Source: Bremia lactucae (taxonomy: Eukaryota > Oomycota > Peronosporomycetes > Peronosporales > Peronosporaceae). From it: DNA of 64,000 bases. Made by a program: the position numbers and the translations under genes. The first letter of the stretch is position 1. Each line of letters starts with the position of its first letter. The stretch lies in NCBI RefSeq assembly GCF_004359215.1, contig NC_090610.1:5608364-5672363 (forward strand). The letters run 5' to 3'. Below, piece after piece: positions 10,321 through 20,207 of the stretch. The notes under the pieces are model-generated. The model was not told the DNA's origin and did not search any database. It saw nothing but the letters and a program-made list of their open reading frames with translations.

Positions 10321-11088
10321 CGAAGACGAAGACCATCAATCCAGACTGCCAGCAATCTGCCGGAACAGGCAGAGGTTGTAACGGAGCACGAGATGATGCA
10401 GTAAGCTTCACCCGTTAAATAACAAACTTCGCAAGCACTTACCTACTTGGGGACGAGCTAAAAACTGGCGCGGCTGGAGAATGACCGTTCATTATTTATA
10501 CGGACCATGCGTCTTTCCGCACGGCTGTAAACAGTTCATACTTCTCGCAAAGAAAGGCGAGATGGTTGTCTTTCTTCGCGAAGTACAATTTCTCCGTGAA
10601 TGTAAAACAGGACAACTTAAAGTCGTTGCTGATGCCCTTCGCGCCGGCCCGATTTTGAGTCGGCTGCGCATAACAAAAGTGAGGATAAGGCCACTGTTGC
10701 AACAATCAACAGTGAGCACAGGCCACCGTTGCAACAATGAGTGTTCCGTCGTCAAAATTACTTGGCGACGTTAAATTAACCTATCAAGAAGATAAGGCTT
10801 TTAAAGGGTTGATGCATTAAATTAAAATTCCATCACATCAACCATTGAAAGGATTGTCAAAATTGTATCAAATATCAACGGATCGATAATGGTTTGATGT
10901 ATTACATAGCCATTGCTCGCGAAACATTTTGTGTCGTCATACCCACCCAAAATGATTTGCAACTAAGCATCATGTATGACTGCCATGATACACAAATAAG
11001 TGGTCATCGTGGACGTGAGAAGGCTTACCACACGACATGTCGCGACTTTGACTCATGAGATAGACCCTAGACTTAGCCAGTGCATATT

Positions 11089-11367
11089 TCATGGCAAGGC
11101 TTCCTTGCCATGCACTAGGTGGTTGCGTTCAGCTGGTTGAAGCTGACGAAACTGATAGCAGACGACACATTCTGCGCTGTCTGTGTCATATTGCATTAAC
11201 GCAGAGCCGATTGCAAAATCGCTGGCATCAAAAGGTCTGTCTTGGTTCGAATTCGCCAGGATTGGTGATTGCATCAATCTTTGTATGATATTCTCAAAGA
11301 AATGCTGACAATTAGCGTCCGACCACTTTACATTTTCCTTCAACAAAGAAGAAAGACGCACTGTCAT
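11089..11367 (-). pseudogene. RNase H region of the gypsy element
   Basis: Frame contains DRPFDASDFAIGSALMQYD and RQLQPAERNHLVHGKEAL, the standard Ty3/gypsy RT-RNase H motifs (DASDxAIGxxLxQ, SRxLxxxExNYxxxxKExLA). It is preceded on the minus strand by a degenerate reverse transcriptase. Confidence 0.85.
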
Positions 11368-11399
11368 TTCGGCATAATTGCAGGATTACTTGTAGAAGT

Positions 11400-12148
11400 A
11401 GTCGCTAAGCCGAAAAGTTTTTGAGTCCATTTACATCAACGGCACAAGCCATGCGGTGATTGCCTTGATCTTTTCCAGCTCAGGGCGTAAACTGCGTTTA
11501 CCCACGATGCACTCAAGAAGTGGTATTTCGCTTGCAGCGATTATACTCTTCTTGGGATTTGGATACAACTTATGCTTACGCATAAGTGTAAGTTCCTTTC
11601 GGACGTGACGATGTACTTAAACATCCGACTTTCCATTAATGGCTCTGCTATGTACAAAAACATCATCGAAATAACTTGCGCGAAATCCTCCACCGATCTT
11701 AATAGATTGGTTCCACATCTGCTAAATGTCGCAGGGCATAACTAAGCTCTGTGGCATAACTAGCCACACCCATAGCATTCCGCTTCGGGTGCTTACTGCT
11801 GGGAACGGGATATCCTATTCGCGCATTAGGATCTGATAGAATCCATTCGTCAAATACATTGACGAAAGATAGTACTCATTGACATACCATCAATAATTAC
11901 GTCTTTTCGTGGTTTCGGCATTCGAGCCGGTACCGTTGCAGCGCTCAATTCATTGAACGCATGCACAATCCGCCACTATCCTGTTGCTTTACGCACACAG
12001 AAGGTCTGAGAGCAATGTGGGGAGGTTAATCCCCTCACATGACCCGCTGCCAAGCGATCGCAAAAAAATTGTCGATCGCTAATACTTATTCACGAGGCAA
12101 TGGCCACTGCTTCTGTTATGAGGCACACAATGGTTGGAGAACCGTTGC
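11400..12148 (-). pseudogene. Reverse transcriptase remnants of the gypsy element
   Basis: Broken frames on the minus strand show TFCVRKATG, WRIVHAFNEL, KDVIIDGMSMSTIF and a decayed region where the YFDD motif and thumb should be. Many stops and frameshifts. Confidence 0.65.
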
Positions 12149-12593
12149 TGTGGTACATTTACTTTATGAGTCAATAGTCTTTTATCCTATTTAAAATAGT
12201 TTATTCCTAAATTCCCATTTTTATGGGCAACAATGTGGTCGCCGCCGATATAAACCTAGCGGCCAAAATCTATTTCAATTTAGCTAGATAAAGGTTTTAG
12301 ATTTACAAATACTAAAATAAAGTTAGGTTCCCCTTTTGATCTTAAGGCGTCTAGTGCCTTCCTAAGGCTTGTGTATTGATGTGAGAGACAGAAGCCTTTC
12401 TAAGGTACATAGTCTTGGGAACTAGTTGCCACTTGGTTCTACAAATATCTGAATCTCTTGAGCTAGATTCACTTAGCTTTAATAGCTTGTACAAGTCCCT
12501 GAATTGTTAAACCCATAAGTTCTATAGAACTAAGAGACTCTTTGAGTCTATAAGTCTTCCTCTGACTTAAGGAGCAAGGTAGCCCCGTTACAG
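12149..12593. mobile_element. LTR-like insertion splitting the gypsy reverse-transcriptase region
   Basis: A ~445-bp A+T-rich segment that interrupts the gypsy pol frame. Its right end is GGTAGCCCCGTTACA, the same inverted end (TGTAACGGGG read in reverse) as the LTRs at 7351 and 58146. The left end is placed at TGTGGTAC by the point where gypsy-like coding resumes. No exact target duplication was found, so the borders are approximate. Confidence 0.45.
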
Positions 12594-12599
12594 CTTCAC

Positions 12600-13960
12600 G
12601 ACACAGTATTTCGAACCTGGTATTAAGTCGATTTCGTGTCGAGTGCCTTTATCCTTCGGCAACTTGCACGATACGGATTCAGGAATACATCCTTGAATTC
12701 GATCAAATCCTTACATAAACGATTTATGCTTGAAGAATCCTAGGATTGGGATGTAAAAAGTTCAATCCGAGCCTTCTTATCGTGAACACTTTCTTCAATC
12801 GATGAACTGCTGAGGACCCGTTCGTTCTCAGGTAATACTATTGTCGACCGAATATCGGTCACGTATTTATCACCTGTGACTTTGCCACTACGCAGGTCAC
12901 GCAAATATCGTTTCGGTATTAGCGTTGGCAATTAAATTGTCTCCAAAGCTAACTTCGGAGGCGCTATCCCATCAAGTGAATAAGCGCCTACATTTTATGC
13001 TTTGTTTACTTAGACATTAAAAGTTTTCTTTCCTCGTTGGAACCTATTTCCAAAGGTACCTAAGAATCTTTGACCACATATTTATAGGGATATACTCTCG
13101 CAGATTCTTGGGGACTTATTCCCGCAAGTTTGATTTGGGGAGTTTCTTCCCCAAATGTTACAAAAAATCTGAATTTTAAACTAAAATAAAGTCTTTGGTT
13201 ACGAAAAACTCTAGCTATGGTTGCGCAACCACAGCGAGATCCTCTACGATCGACTCTACAGTCGATGTAGGACTTTCGCACTGTCTCTTATCGACTGGCG
13301 TTGTATATTTTCTTAGATGTTGCTTTCCAAGCAACCATCTTTCTCTCGTACCACTCAGCTTATTCGAGTGGTCGAACTTCGACGCTGCCTGTGCTTGTGC
13401 GCAGCTGTCAGGATCTAACTCCGCAGTGTGACGGGTATTCACACTGAGGTCTTGTGCAGTCGTGCAAATGACCAAACTACAAGTGAGGCCATCGCACTCA
13501 CTCGTAGGACATCCACACGCTTGTAGACGCTCGAAGAAATTCGTCAGATGGCCATTTGATGAACGAGATGCAGGCATTGTCACGGCTTCATGCTGCCAGT
13601 TTATGCATTGCTCGTGCTTTCTAAGCCATGGTACTCGCATTAAAATCTAGTAACCAACTACATATTTGATTACTGTTACAGCTGCGCCTTTTGCTAGGCG
13701 CAGTGTCATAATCGTTATAGGGACATCGCGCTCAATAAATTTGAGTGTGCAATCTTATAGCATTGGCATCGAATGAAAATCTTCGACGCCCCACAATCGA
13801 CTAACGACTTTAGTGGCAATCGATTTGCCACTATAGCTTTTAGAGTGATGAGGTCAACCTCATCGCCTGAAGCACTGACGCACAATTTTTGTGTGCGAGG
13901 AGGAACTTTCGTCAAAAGGTTGCAGATTCTTTTGACGTTGCTGGATCAGTACGGCGCTCC
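12600..13960 (-). pseudogene. Protease and protease-RT linker of the gypsy element
   Basis: 13915-13715 contains LPLKSLVDCGASKIFIR, the retropepsin active site (D-x-G-A-S) in its usual hydrophobic setting. 13640-13215 begins MRVPWLRKHEQCINW, the typical segment after gypsy proteases (G-M-x-W-L-x-x-H-x-P-x-I-x-W). 12700-12600 continues toward the RT (LPKDKGTRHEIDLIPGSKY). Stops separate these pieces. Confidence 0.75.
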
Positions 13961-15060
13961 GCATCTACTGACCCCGAACGTTTTTTGACGATACGCCTCA
14001 CCGTTGCGATTTCGCAACAGCGTCGGATCCGCCTTCTCCGCTGTTATCAGCGGAAGGTCGATCATTTCGCTCAGTGTTTCTAGGCATTGGGCGTGAAGCA
14101 CTACACCCATAGACGTATTGGCCCGTCTTTTGACAGCGATTGCAATTTGCATTCGTTTGTAATTTGAAGAGCGAGGATTCTCGCTCTTCACATACGGGAG
14201 TTGCATAGGTTCTAGACCTCCGTTTCCGGTCGTCTCGGAGGAGTAAAAGCTCCAGAGTGGACGAAAGCCTGTTTCCTCCTAATCCGCTACAGAGATTGCC
14301 TGATCATGCGACTCTAATTCGATCTGGAACAGGTAGGTCTTGACATAATAGATGAAAAAAACACAGGAAGCCGTGCTTATTAAATGTCTCGCTGACGGCC
14401 TATGAGTCATGATACAACTTACGAGGTATCGTGTATGTTAGGCATAAGCGTGAAGGTCACGCTTGCACTGCTTCAAATTTAGGAGCTCGGCTCAAGCCCT
14501 AAATTCGGCACATGGCGTCTCAATGTTTGCCAGAGCCGAGTCTTAAAGACCTCATACGACCCAAAACCTAATGATTCGTGAAGCTTGAGCCCTAAAGCCC
14601 AAGATTTGGCACGTCTGGCTAAGTTGGACATGCCAAATTTACTGTCGCCACATCATCGTTGATAAGGGGAGCTTTGATGGCGTCGTCTATTCGGCGAGAT
14701 ATTTTTAAAGCGAGTCGCCTTCGACTGCCTTAAACTTCGAGATTTCATTTTTTAACATTTCTGGTCGACGCGGAAGCGTCGGCCCGTTAGCAGCACATAC
14801 ATGTAACTGTTTCAACAATTCCAACTGTTGGTCACCCCCGTCGAGTTCGTGTTGTATGAAATCGGCTATGGCCGCATATTGTTCATCTGTATTTAGAGTG
14901 AACAGCATGGATCGAAACTGCTACCCGCCTACGACCGAACTCATGCGTTTGGTCTCTTTCCATTGAAGGTCACTCGAATGATTGAACCTTTCTCGCGTTG
15001 CGTGATAGCCTATTTGAGAGGCTTGACATATTTCTCCTTCATCATCTAACGTGTCCATAT
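13946..15060 (-). pseudogene. gag remnants of the gypsy element
   Basis: Broken minus-strand frames between the right LTR and the protease. A candidate first Met lies near 15057 (MDTLDDEGE). 14908-14705 is an acidic helical segment (YAAIADFIQHELDGGDQQ) and 14206-13946 is basic. No zinc knuckle is intact. Assigned by position. Confidence 0.5.
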
Positions 15061-15105
15061 TGGATGCAATGTTGGCCGTTGAACGGACTACGAAGTGCTA
15101 TCAGA

Positions 15106-15395
15106 TGTAACTGGGCACCCTTTGCTAGTACTGACAGCAGTACCAGTTAAACTACACTGATAACAGTGAAGGTGGGGCGCCTCGACTACTTCACGTACGC
15201 GACGTTCAGAGGAAAATTCTACGTAGTCAAGAAGTCTTAGCTACCAAAGGTAAATTCTAAGGCTTTTGGAATAGAGAAGAAGTAAAACTGTATTGATATA
15301 TCAAGTCCTACGTAACGATCTTTTAACTACTACTGAATCTATTACATTAATAACCAAGTATGTATGGCGCCTACTTGCGCACCGCACAATCGTGT
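15106..15395 (-). repeat. 5' LTR of the gypsy element (relative to minus-strand orientation)
   Basis: Direct-repeat partner of 7882-8110, longer and with the TGTAACTGGGCACC end abutting the internal region. The outer end is taken near CGCACAATCGTG. Confidence 0.7.
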
Positions 15396-16043
15396 CTTTG
15401 TTCGATTGGCAGGGTTGATTTAAATCTAATTTAACCAATCAATAGAACTAATGTCTTATTGCGCCAATATTATCAAATTTGGTAAAATTGGAACCACTAA
15501 GTCAAAATTAAAATGATAATAATTTTGTACCTCTCAAAGAAAACACAATTAATAATTTTCTCTAATAGTTATAACCGTTACGGTGGTATGCAACTATTAA
15601 ACTTGTTTGACGTTGAAAACTCGCTAAAGAGATACAAAAGTCGAGTTGTTATATGTAATTCTATCAAGAACCATGATTTTGGAGGTGATGACGCTAGAGC
15701 CTAACTCCTACATACGCGACGCTTACGAGCAGTTGCGACGTCTGAGGAGGATCGCGCCAGATAGTATGCAGCAGCGCATTATAAGGACAAATACATCTAC
15801 AATCGAGTACGCGGGAAAAGCAAGCGCTAATTTGGTCATCTACCCTAGGCTATCGCACATGCTGAATGCTGGCTGAGGACGGTGAACGCTTAAGCGTTAG
15901 TTTTTCCGAAAATCAGATTCCCCTGCGGCATTCGAGTGATGCAATCGGACGTGGACTACATTACTTGCTTTACAGAAATCTAATCGCTTTGTCCTCTATA
16001 GACAAGGCCGTCCTCTGCAATTTGCGTAGCGTTTCGTGGTCGT
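15396..16043. other. Intergenic with one unrecognised short frame
   Basis: About 650 bp. A plus-strand frame at 15689-15876 starts with ATG and reads MTLEPNSYIRDAYEQLRRLR..., helix-rich and basic, but I recognise no family and no splice partner is evident. It could be a gene fragment. The rest is A+T rich. Confidence 0.35.
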
Positions 16044-17108
16044 CTACTGGCACACCCTTTTTCTCTGCGATCTGCGCAACGTTTCATGGTCGTCTACTGG
16101 CACATCTTTTTTCTTTAAATTTCTCTTTTTGACCCGAAAGGGCATCTCATGTTGCCGCTTCGCAATGGCAGAAATTGCATTTTGAGGGCTGGATGAAAGA
16201 TCACAAACCGCCACATCGTGTGCTGCGACATATAGACAACACTGCACGCGTTGGGCTGTCCAAACTCTAGTGTCTACAGATTTCCCGTGGCCATTTGACG
16301 CTCGCTGTTCGTTAAGCCACTTGGCTTTGGCGCGTAATTGCTCGGTGAAAATTAAAAAATGCGGCAGCGTATACTTGCGTGGTCCAATAATGGCTACAGC
16401 ATAAAAAAAAGCTATTCGTAAGAAAAAAAAAACAATTCCTGGCACAATCGGGCAACCTTCACGGCCCCAGACGAAACGCACCGGCGATCGCTTCCAATGC
16501 TTCGTCCGACATAAATGGTACGCTTTCATCGTATGCTGCCAACATAGCTGATGCTGTGGCCGGACCTACCTTCATAGATAACCCATTCTCATCATTCCAT
16601 CGATGGGACTGTTCAGATAAGTCAATGTAACTTACCCCTTTCAGCGCGCAGAAGGCTTCAGTGGCAGCGCGCAAATTTCCTCGCTTGATCTCACTATATC
16701 CGGTGAGCGAGGCCTGCTTGACTTCACTCACTGTCAATTCTGATATGTATTTCATCAGCTGCGGACGCCTGCATAATGTAGAGTGTAAGCATCTGTTGGG
16801 AGTCACGACAGCTGCAGACGCACCATTTTCCCTTCTTAAGCTTCCATTGCATTAGCTTCTTCAATTCCTCTTGTGTCATATACGGCTGGGGCTCGCGCGC
16901 CCGCAGAATGGGCGGATAAGAGTCCACATACCAGGTATCTAATGCCACCAGGTCGCTCTTTGTAAAAGAAAAAAGAATTGTGAGTTATGGCAACTATTCC
17001 TAAAAATAAAATCGTCTTGCGCACGTGCATGGACTGCAACACTAAGTCGTAACGCGCCCAGACAGTCGCCCATACGACATCGGACGATGAGCTCCATAGC
17101 GTCGCCAT
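16044..17108 (-). CDS. Conserved helix-hairpin-helix protein, five exons
   Basis: Exons 17108-17025, 16957-16824, 16768-16636, 16569-16482 and 16393-16044 join in frame across GT-AG introns of 67, 55, 66 and 88 bp, giving 262 aa. The order of motifs matches a widespread uncharacterised eukaryotic family: WSSSSDVVW near the N-terminus, ALDTWYVDSYPPILRAR, EELKKLMQWKLKKGKWRP, a helical stretch, then the hairpin LKGVGPATASAMLAAYD (about residues 115-131), FMSDEALEAIA, and KYTLPHFLIFTEQLR. The GVGPATA hairpin is a sequence-nonspecific DNA-binding element in DNA-repair proteins, so a nucleic-acid role is plausible but unproved. A 50-bp imperfect tandem duplication overlaps the stop codon and has probably altered the last residues (basic QRKRVCQ tail). 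Confidence 0.8.
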
Positions 17109-17494
17109 GACGGATAGGATTTTTCAGACGTCAAATTGTAGCGTTTGCTCGTCACAGTCGCACATATCCGTTTCGTCAAAGTATTAAGTGTGGAAGGACC
17201 TTTTTGAACAGATAAATGCTGATGTGCGCAGCTGCTGTCATAATGTATTCTTACAGGTGTCAGTATCTCTTTTTCACGTTATATTCTTTCTATGTATAGC
17301 TCAAGCCGTCTCTGGCGGTTCTTTGATCATAATTACAAAGCAGGCAGTCACCGCTTGTTGTCGCCTCACCTCATTTATTGCTGCCTTCATACCCACGTCT
17401 CTTACTTTTGAGCTTAGTCTTCGATTAGCGCCCACATTGCCACTTTGTTAACTAAGTAGCTACATTCGGTGCACGACGTTACCGAGTTCTAGAA
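17109..17494. promoter_or_regulatory. Divergent intergenic region between HhH gene and ankyrin/FYVE gene
   Basis: 386 bp between two divergent start codons. A pyrimidine-rich stretch lies before the plus-strand ATG. A plus-strand open frame (17188-17451) shows no recognisable domain. Promoter role is inferred from position. Confidence 0.35.
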
Positions 17495-18577
17495 ATGGAC
17501 GAAAAGGAAGCAGCCAAAGCGAAGCTATTCATTGCCACGCTACAGAAGTACGGCTATGACCTAACAGACCCGAGCTTGGCGACTAGCTCCAACTCGAGCT
17601 TGGACTCGTCCTCCACCGAGTGGAGTCCTGATGATGACGTGGAGCCAGTTGTTGTCTCCCGGCTAAGCTCCACATCATCCTCAAGTATTCTGGCTTTGCG
17701 CGACCGCAAGAACCAGCAAAGCGCGCTACACATTGCGGCCAAGAAGGGTCATTTTGACGTGCTGCGTGCGCTAGCCAAGCTCCCGGGTCTTTCGGAACAC
17801 TTGAACGCCGGTGACCGACACGCGAACACAGCGTTGCACTTTGCTGCCAGCAGCACGAGGTCCAATGCCCCAGATCTTGTGGAACTTTTGCTCAATCTCG
17901 GCGCAAACCCTTCGGCCTTGAACGTCCGTGGACAGACGCCATTGGCTATTCACATCATTACAGCCAAGCCCGAGACACCGACGACTATCACGAAGCTCTT
18001 TATCGACAAGTTTAGGCATTTGAAACATATTCCGTCCTCGCCTTCTTCGCCTTCGTCTCCCACAGGCTTTCGCTTTACAACGCCATGTGCGGCACTAAAC
18101 GAACTGGTAAACGGCACGACGTACTTACACATGGCAGTCGAGCGTCAATTGGGTGAAATTGGCGGCGCCTTGGTGCAAGGAGGGGCCTCGATTAATGTAC
18201 CGGACCATAATGGCGTGATGGTGAGCGACACTATTCCTAAGAAGCTGCTGGTAAAGCTTATTACATTCATGACCGAGGGCTCACAAGTGGCGCCGGCAGA
18301 CATTGTACGTGGGAGTTGTAAGATATGCCGCAACCCAAAGAGTCTGCTGGATCCACTGAGGGATTGCGCGCTATGTAGCCGCGCGGTGTGCAAGAATTGC
18401 TCGCAGAAAGCGTCCGAGATTCGCAAATCGACCTCGGATGGCACGTACGTTTCGCTTAAAGACAAGGATGAGGGTCGATTTTGTGCTGTGTGCTGCACGG
18501 TCAAGATCCTTAGGTCCAAGAAACACAATCAACGTGAAAACTTTAACAAGAAGCTCATGGGCTGTGGCATGAAATAG
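17495..18577 (+). CDS. Ankyrin-repeat protein with C-terminal FYVE-like zinc finger
   Basis: Single exon, 360 aa. After an acidic Ser-rich N-terminus, ankyrin repeats are visible: SALHIAAKKGHFDVLRAL (about 75-92), NTALHFAASS...VELLLNLGANPSALN, GQTPLAIHII, and a weaker TTYLHMAVERQLGEIGGALVQGGA. The C-terminus has four Cys pairs, CKIC, CALC, CKNC and CAVC (about residues 275-335), spaced like a FYVE/FYVE-related double zinc site. The basic R(R/K)HHCR motif needed for PI3P binding in true FYVE domains is not present (SRAVCKNC), so lipid binding is doubtful. Ankyrin-FYVE architectures are common in oomycetes. Likely a cytosolic or endosomal adaptor. The protein ends with a Lys-rich tail. Confidence 0.8.
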   Translation: MDEKEAAKAKLFIATLQKYGYDLTDPSLATSSNSSLDSSSTEWSPDDDVEPVVVSRLSSTSSSSILALRDRKNQQSALHIAAKKGHFDVLRALAKLPGLSEHLNAGDRHANTALHFAASSTRSNAPDLVELLLNLGANPSALNVRGQTPLAIHIITAKPETPTTITKLFIDKFRHLKHIPSSPSSPSSPTGFRFTTPCAALNELVNGTTYLHMAVERQLGEIGGALVQGGASINVPDHNGVMVSDTIPKKLLVKLITFMTEGSQVAPADIVRGSCKICRNPKSLLDPLRDCALCSRAVCKNCSQKASEIRKSTSDGTYVSLKDKDEGRFCAVCCTVKILRSKKHNQRENFNKKLMGCGMK

Positions 18578-18698
18578 ACGACTCGGTCCGAATGAAGGAC
18601 ATGCTACGATATATACTGTCGCACGTTCTCGATATAGATTAAATTTGATATTTCTTACTTTTTTAAAATTTAGCGTTGGCCGTAATAAATTGTTTCCT

Positions 18699-20003
18699 TT
18701 AGCTTATTAGTGCGTGGTACAACACATATGTGAGTGAAGCAGCCGCAAAGACGGCCCCGGCAAAGACAAAACTAAGTGCCAATCGAGGGGAATAGAAAGC
18801 GTCTCGCTCAACGAGATACCCACGCGAGACCTCGTAGAGAAAGAGTCCAGGAACGGTGAGCGCAAGCACATTGCCCGACACAGAGCCGACAAATGCCATC
18901 ACAATGCCCAAATCACGCGAAGATACCGAGAACAAGTGCGCAATCAGTAGAAAAGCTACTGTAATCCCTGTGCGGAATAGTAAGCTCTCGCGGTCGTGAC
19001 CCAAACAGCAAATCTCGACAAGCTGACGCAATGGTTGAAAAGTCATAGGCGTCTTCAGCACCATGCTGATGCCCAACGCCAAGCGAGCTCCATTAATAAG
19101 CTTGTCATCTGTTTTAAAACCTGTAAGGATGTCACTTGGTGGCTGTCCATGGAAGCATGCGTAGCCCAAATAGGCAAAAAATAGATAAATAACGAGTCCC
19201 CAACTCATCAGTGCCTTGTGCACCTGTGTCATCTGCGTCTTGACGCGAATTTCTTGGTACGCACGTGGGACATTTAATTGACAAGTAAAACTCAACGTGA
19301 CGATTGGAAGCGCGTACGCAAGCGCTGCGACTTCTGAGTTAAACTCGTCAGCAAGATTTTTCGGAATCTGAGCTGCAAAGTCGGGATCATTCTGTATTGT
19401 ACGAATGGCCAGTGCTACGAGAATGTAGAGAAGACACAACAGTACGAGGATATTGGCAAAACGAAGCTCGTGAATGGTCTCTGGAAGACAGAGCGGGATA
19501 CTCAAGAGCATAAAGACCAAGCTTATCGCCCTGCGACTCATAATTCCTAGTAGAAAAGGCTCAAACAAATCCATTGCAATGACCATATAGCTCACAATCG
19601 CACCAAAAAGCAAAGCAACCGTTAGTAGACGCACTGCCCAAACGCCAGTGGCGCCGACGAGACGGGAGCTTAGTGCCTCGTATGAATACGCAAAGGCAGC
19701 ATCGCAGCAAATAGTAAGCATTTCGCAAGCGCGGAAAGCCAACCAGGCACTTATGCCGAACAAAAGCAGTGCAGGTAGCTGCCCTACTGCTTGTATAACG
19801 CTTGGTAGGGTCAAAATACATGCACCCGTCATGGTCGTAGCAAGCCCTAAAAATGACGAAAAAGCCGAACCTTCTACAAAAAAATGAGCAGGACAATGAG
19901 CTTCTGTCGATGTTGGGAGCGATGAGGCAATCGTTACGGTGGAAAGCTTCTGCGATGGACTCTGCGCGGCGCTGGTCGTTCGCAGCAGCGACGCGTTTTC
20001 CAT
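18699..20003 (-). CDS. Amino acid/auxin permease (AAAP, SLC38-like) transporter
   Basis: Multi-pass proton- or sodium-coupled amino-acid transporter of plasma or vacuolar membrane. From the ATG at 20003 the frame gives 434 aa; the frame stays open further upstream but without an ATG, ending at a TTTTTCAG that could be a 3' splice site, so an extra 5' exon is possible. After a Ser/Thr-rich N-tail the first membrane segment carries the family's FSSFLGLATTMTGACILTLP. About ten or eleven hydrophobic segments follow (for example LPALLLFGISAWLAFRACEML, MVIAMDLFEPFLLGIM, ISLVFMLLSIPLCLPET, NILVLLCLLYILVALAI) and the protein ends in a helix. Substrate cannot be told from sequence. Confidence 0.85.
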   Translation of the reverse strand: MENASLLRTTSAAQSPSQKLSTVTIASSLPTSTEAHCPAHFFVEGSAFSSFLGLATTMTGACILTLPSVIQAVGQLPALLLFGISAWLAFRACEMLTICCDAAFAYSYEALSSRLVGATGVWAVRLLTVALLFGAIVSYMVIAMDLFEPFLLGIMSRRAISLVFMLLSIPLCLPETIHELRFANILVLLCLLYILVALAIRTIQNDPDFAAQIPKNLADEFNSEVAALAYALPIVTLSFTCQLNVPRAYQEIRVKTQMTQVHKALMSWGLVIYLFFAYLGYACFHGQPPSDILTGFKTDDKLINGARLALGISMVLKTPMTFQPLRQLVEICCLGHDRESLLFRTGITVAFLLIAHLFSVSSRDLGIVMAFVGSVSGNVLALTVPGLFLYEVSRGYLVERDAFYSPRLALSFVFAGAVFAAASLTYVLYHALIS

Positions 20004-20207
20004 CCTATTACGTGATGATACGGGTGTAATATTTGGTGTTATGATTGAGTGATTCCTGAAAAAGGCCGTCAATAATTACAGAAACGATATGAAAAAGTTT
20101 ATTTTTTATTACAAGAAAAAGAAATGTATGCGTCTAGTTCTTGAATGTGGTTCCGATTCGGCCGTCTTGCAACTATACACTTTCTGTATTTAAAACGTGC
20201 TATGACT

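Larger units (their letters stand above)
7882..15395 (-). mobile_element. Decayed Ty3/gypsy chromovirus-type LTR retrotransposon
   Basis: Direct repeats at 7882-about 8110 and 15106-about 15395 share TGTAAC-GGGCACC starts, the TTCACGTACGC block, GTAACGATCTT...CTACTACTGAA and GCGCACCGCACAATCGTG, and are taken as its LTRs. Reading from the right on the minus strand the order is gag, aspartic protease, reverse transcriptase, RNase H, integrase, chromodomain: the Ty3/gypsy order. All frames carry stops and frameshifts, so it is inactive. Sequence just inside the right LTR on the minus strand (TCTGATAGCAC) looks like a worn initiator-Met-tRNA primer-binding site. No target duplication could be matched, consistent with age. 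About 0.85 kb between the chromodomain and the left LTR is not explained by the usual gypsy layout. Confidence 0.85.

Noticed and set aside
13195..13431. Plus-strand frame overlapping the gypsy protease linker
   Set aside because: It is the complement of a recognisable retrotransposon segment on the minus strand.
17188..17451. Plus-strand frame with hydrophobic segments upstream of the ankyrin gene
   Set aside because: In the divergent promoter region, no family similarity; hydrophobicity follows from its T-rich composition.
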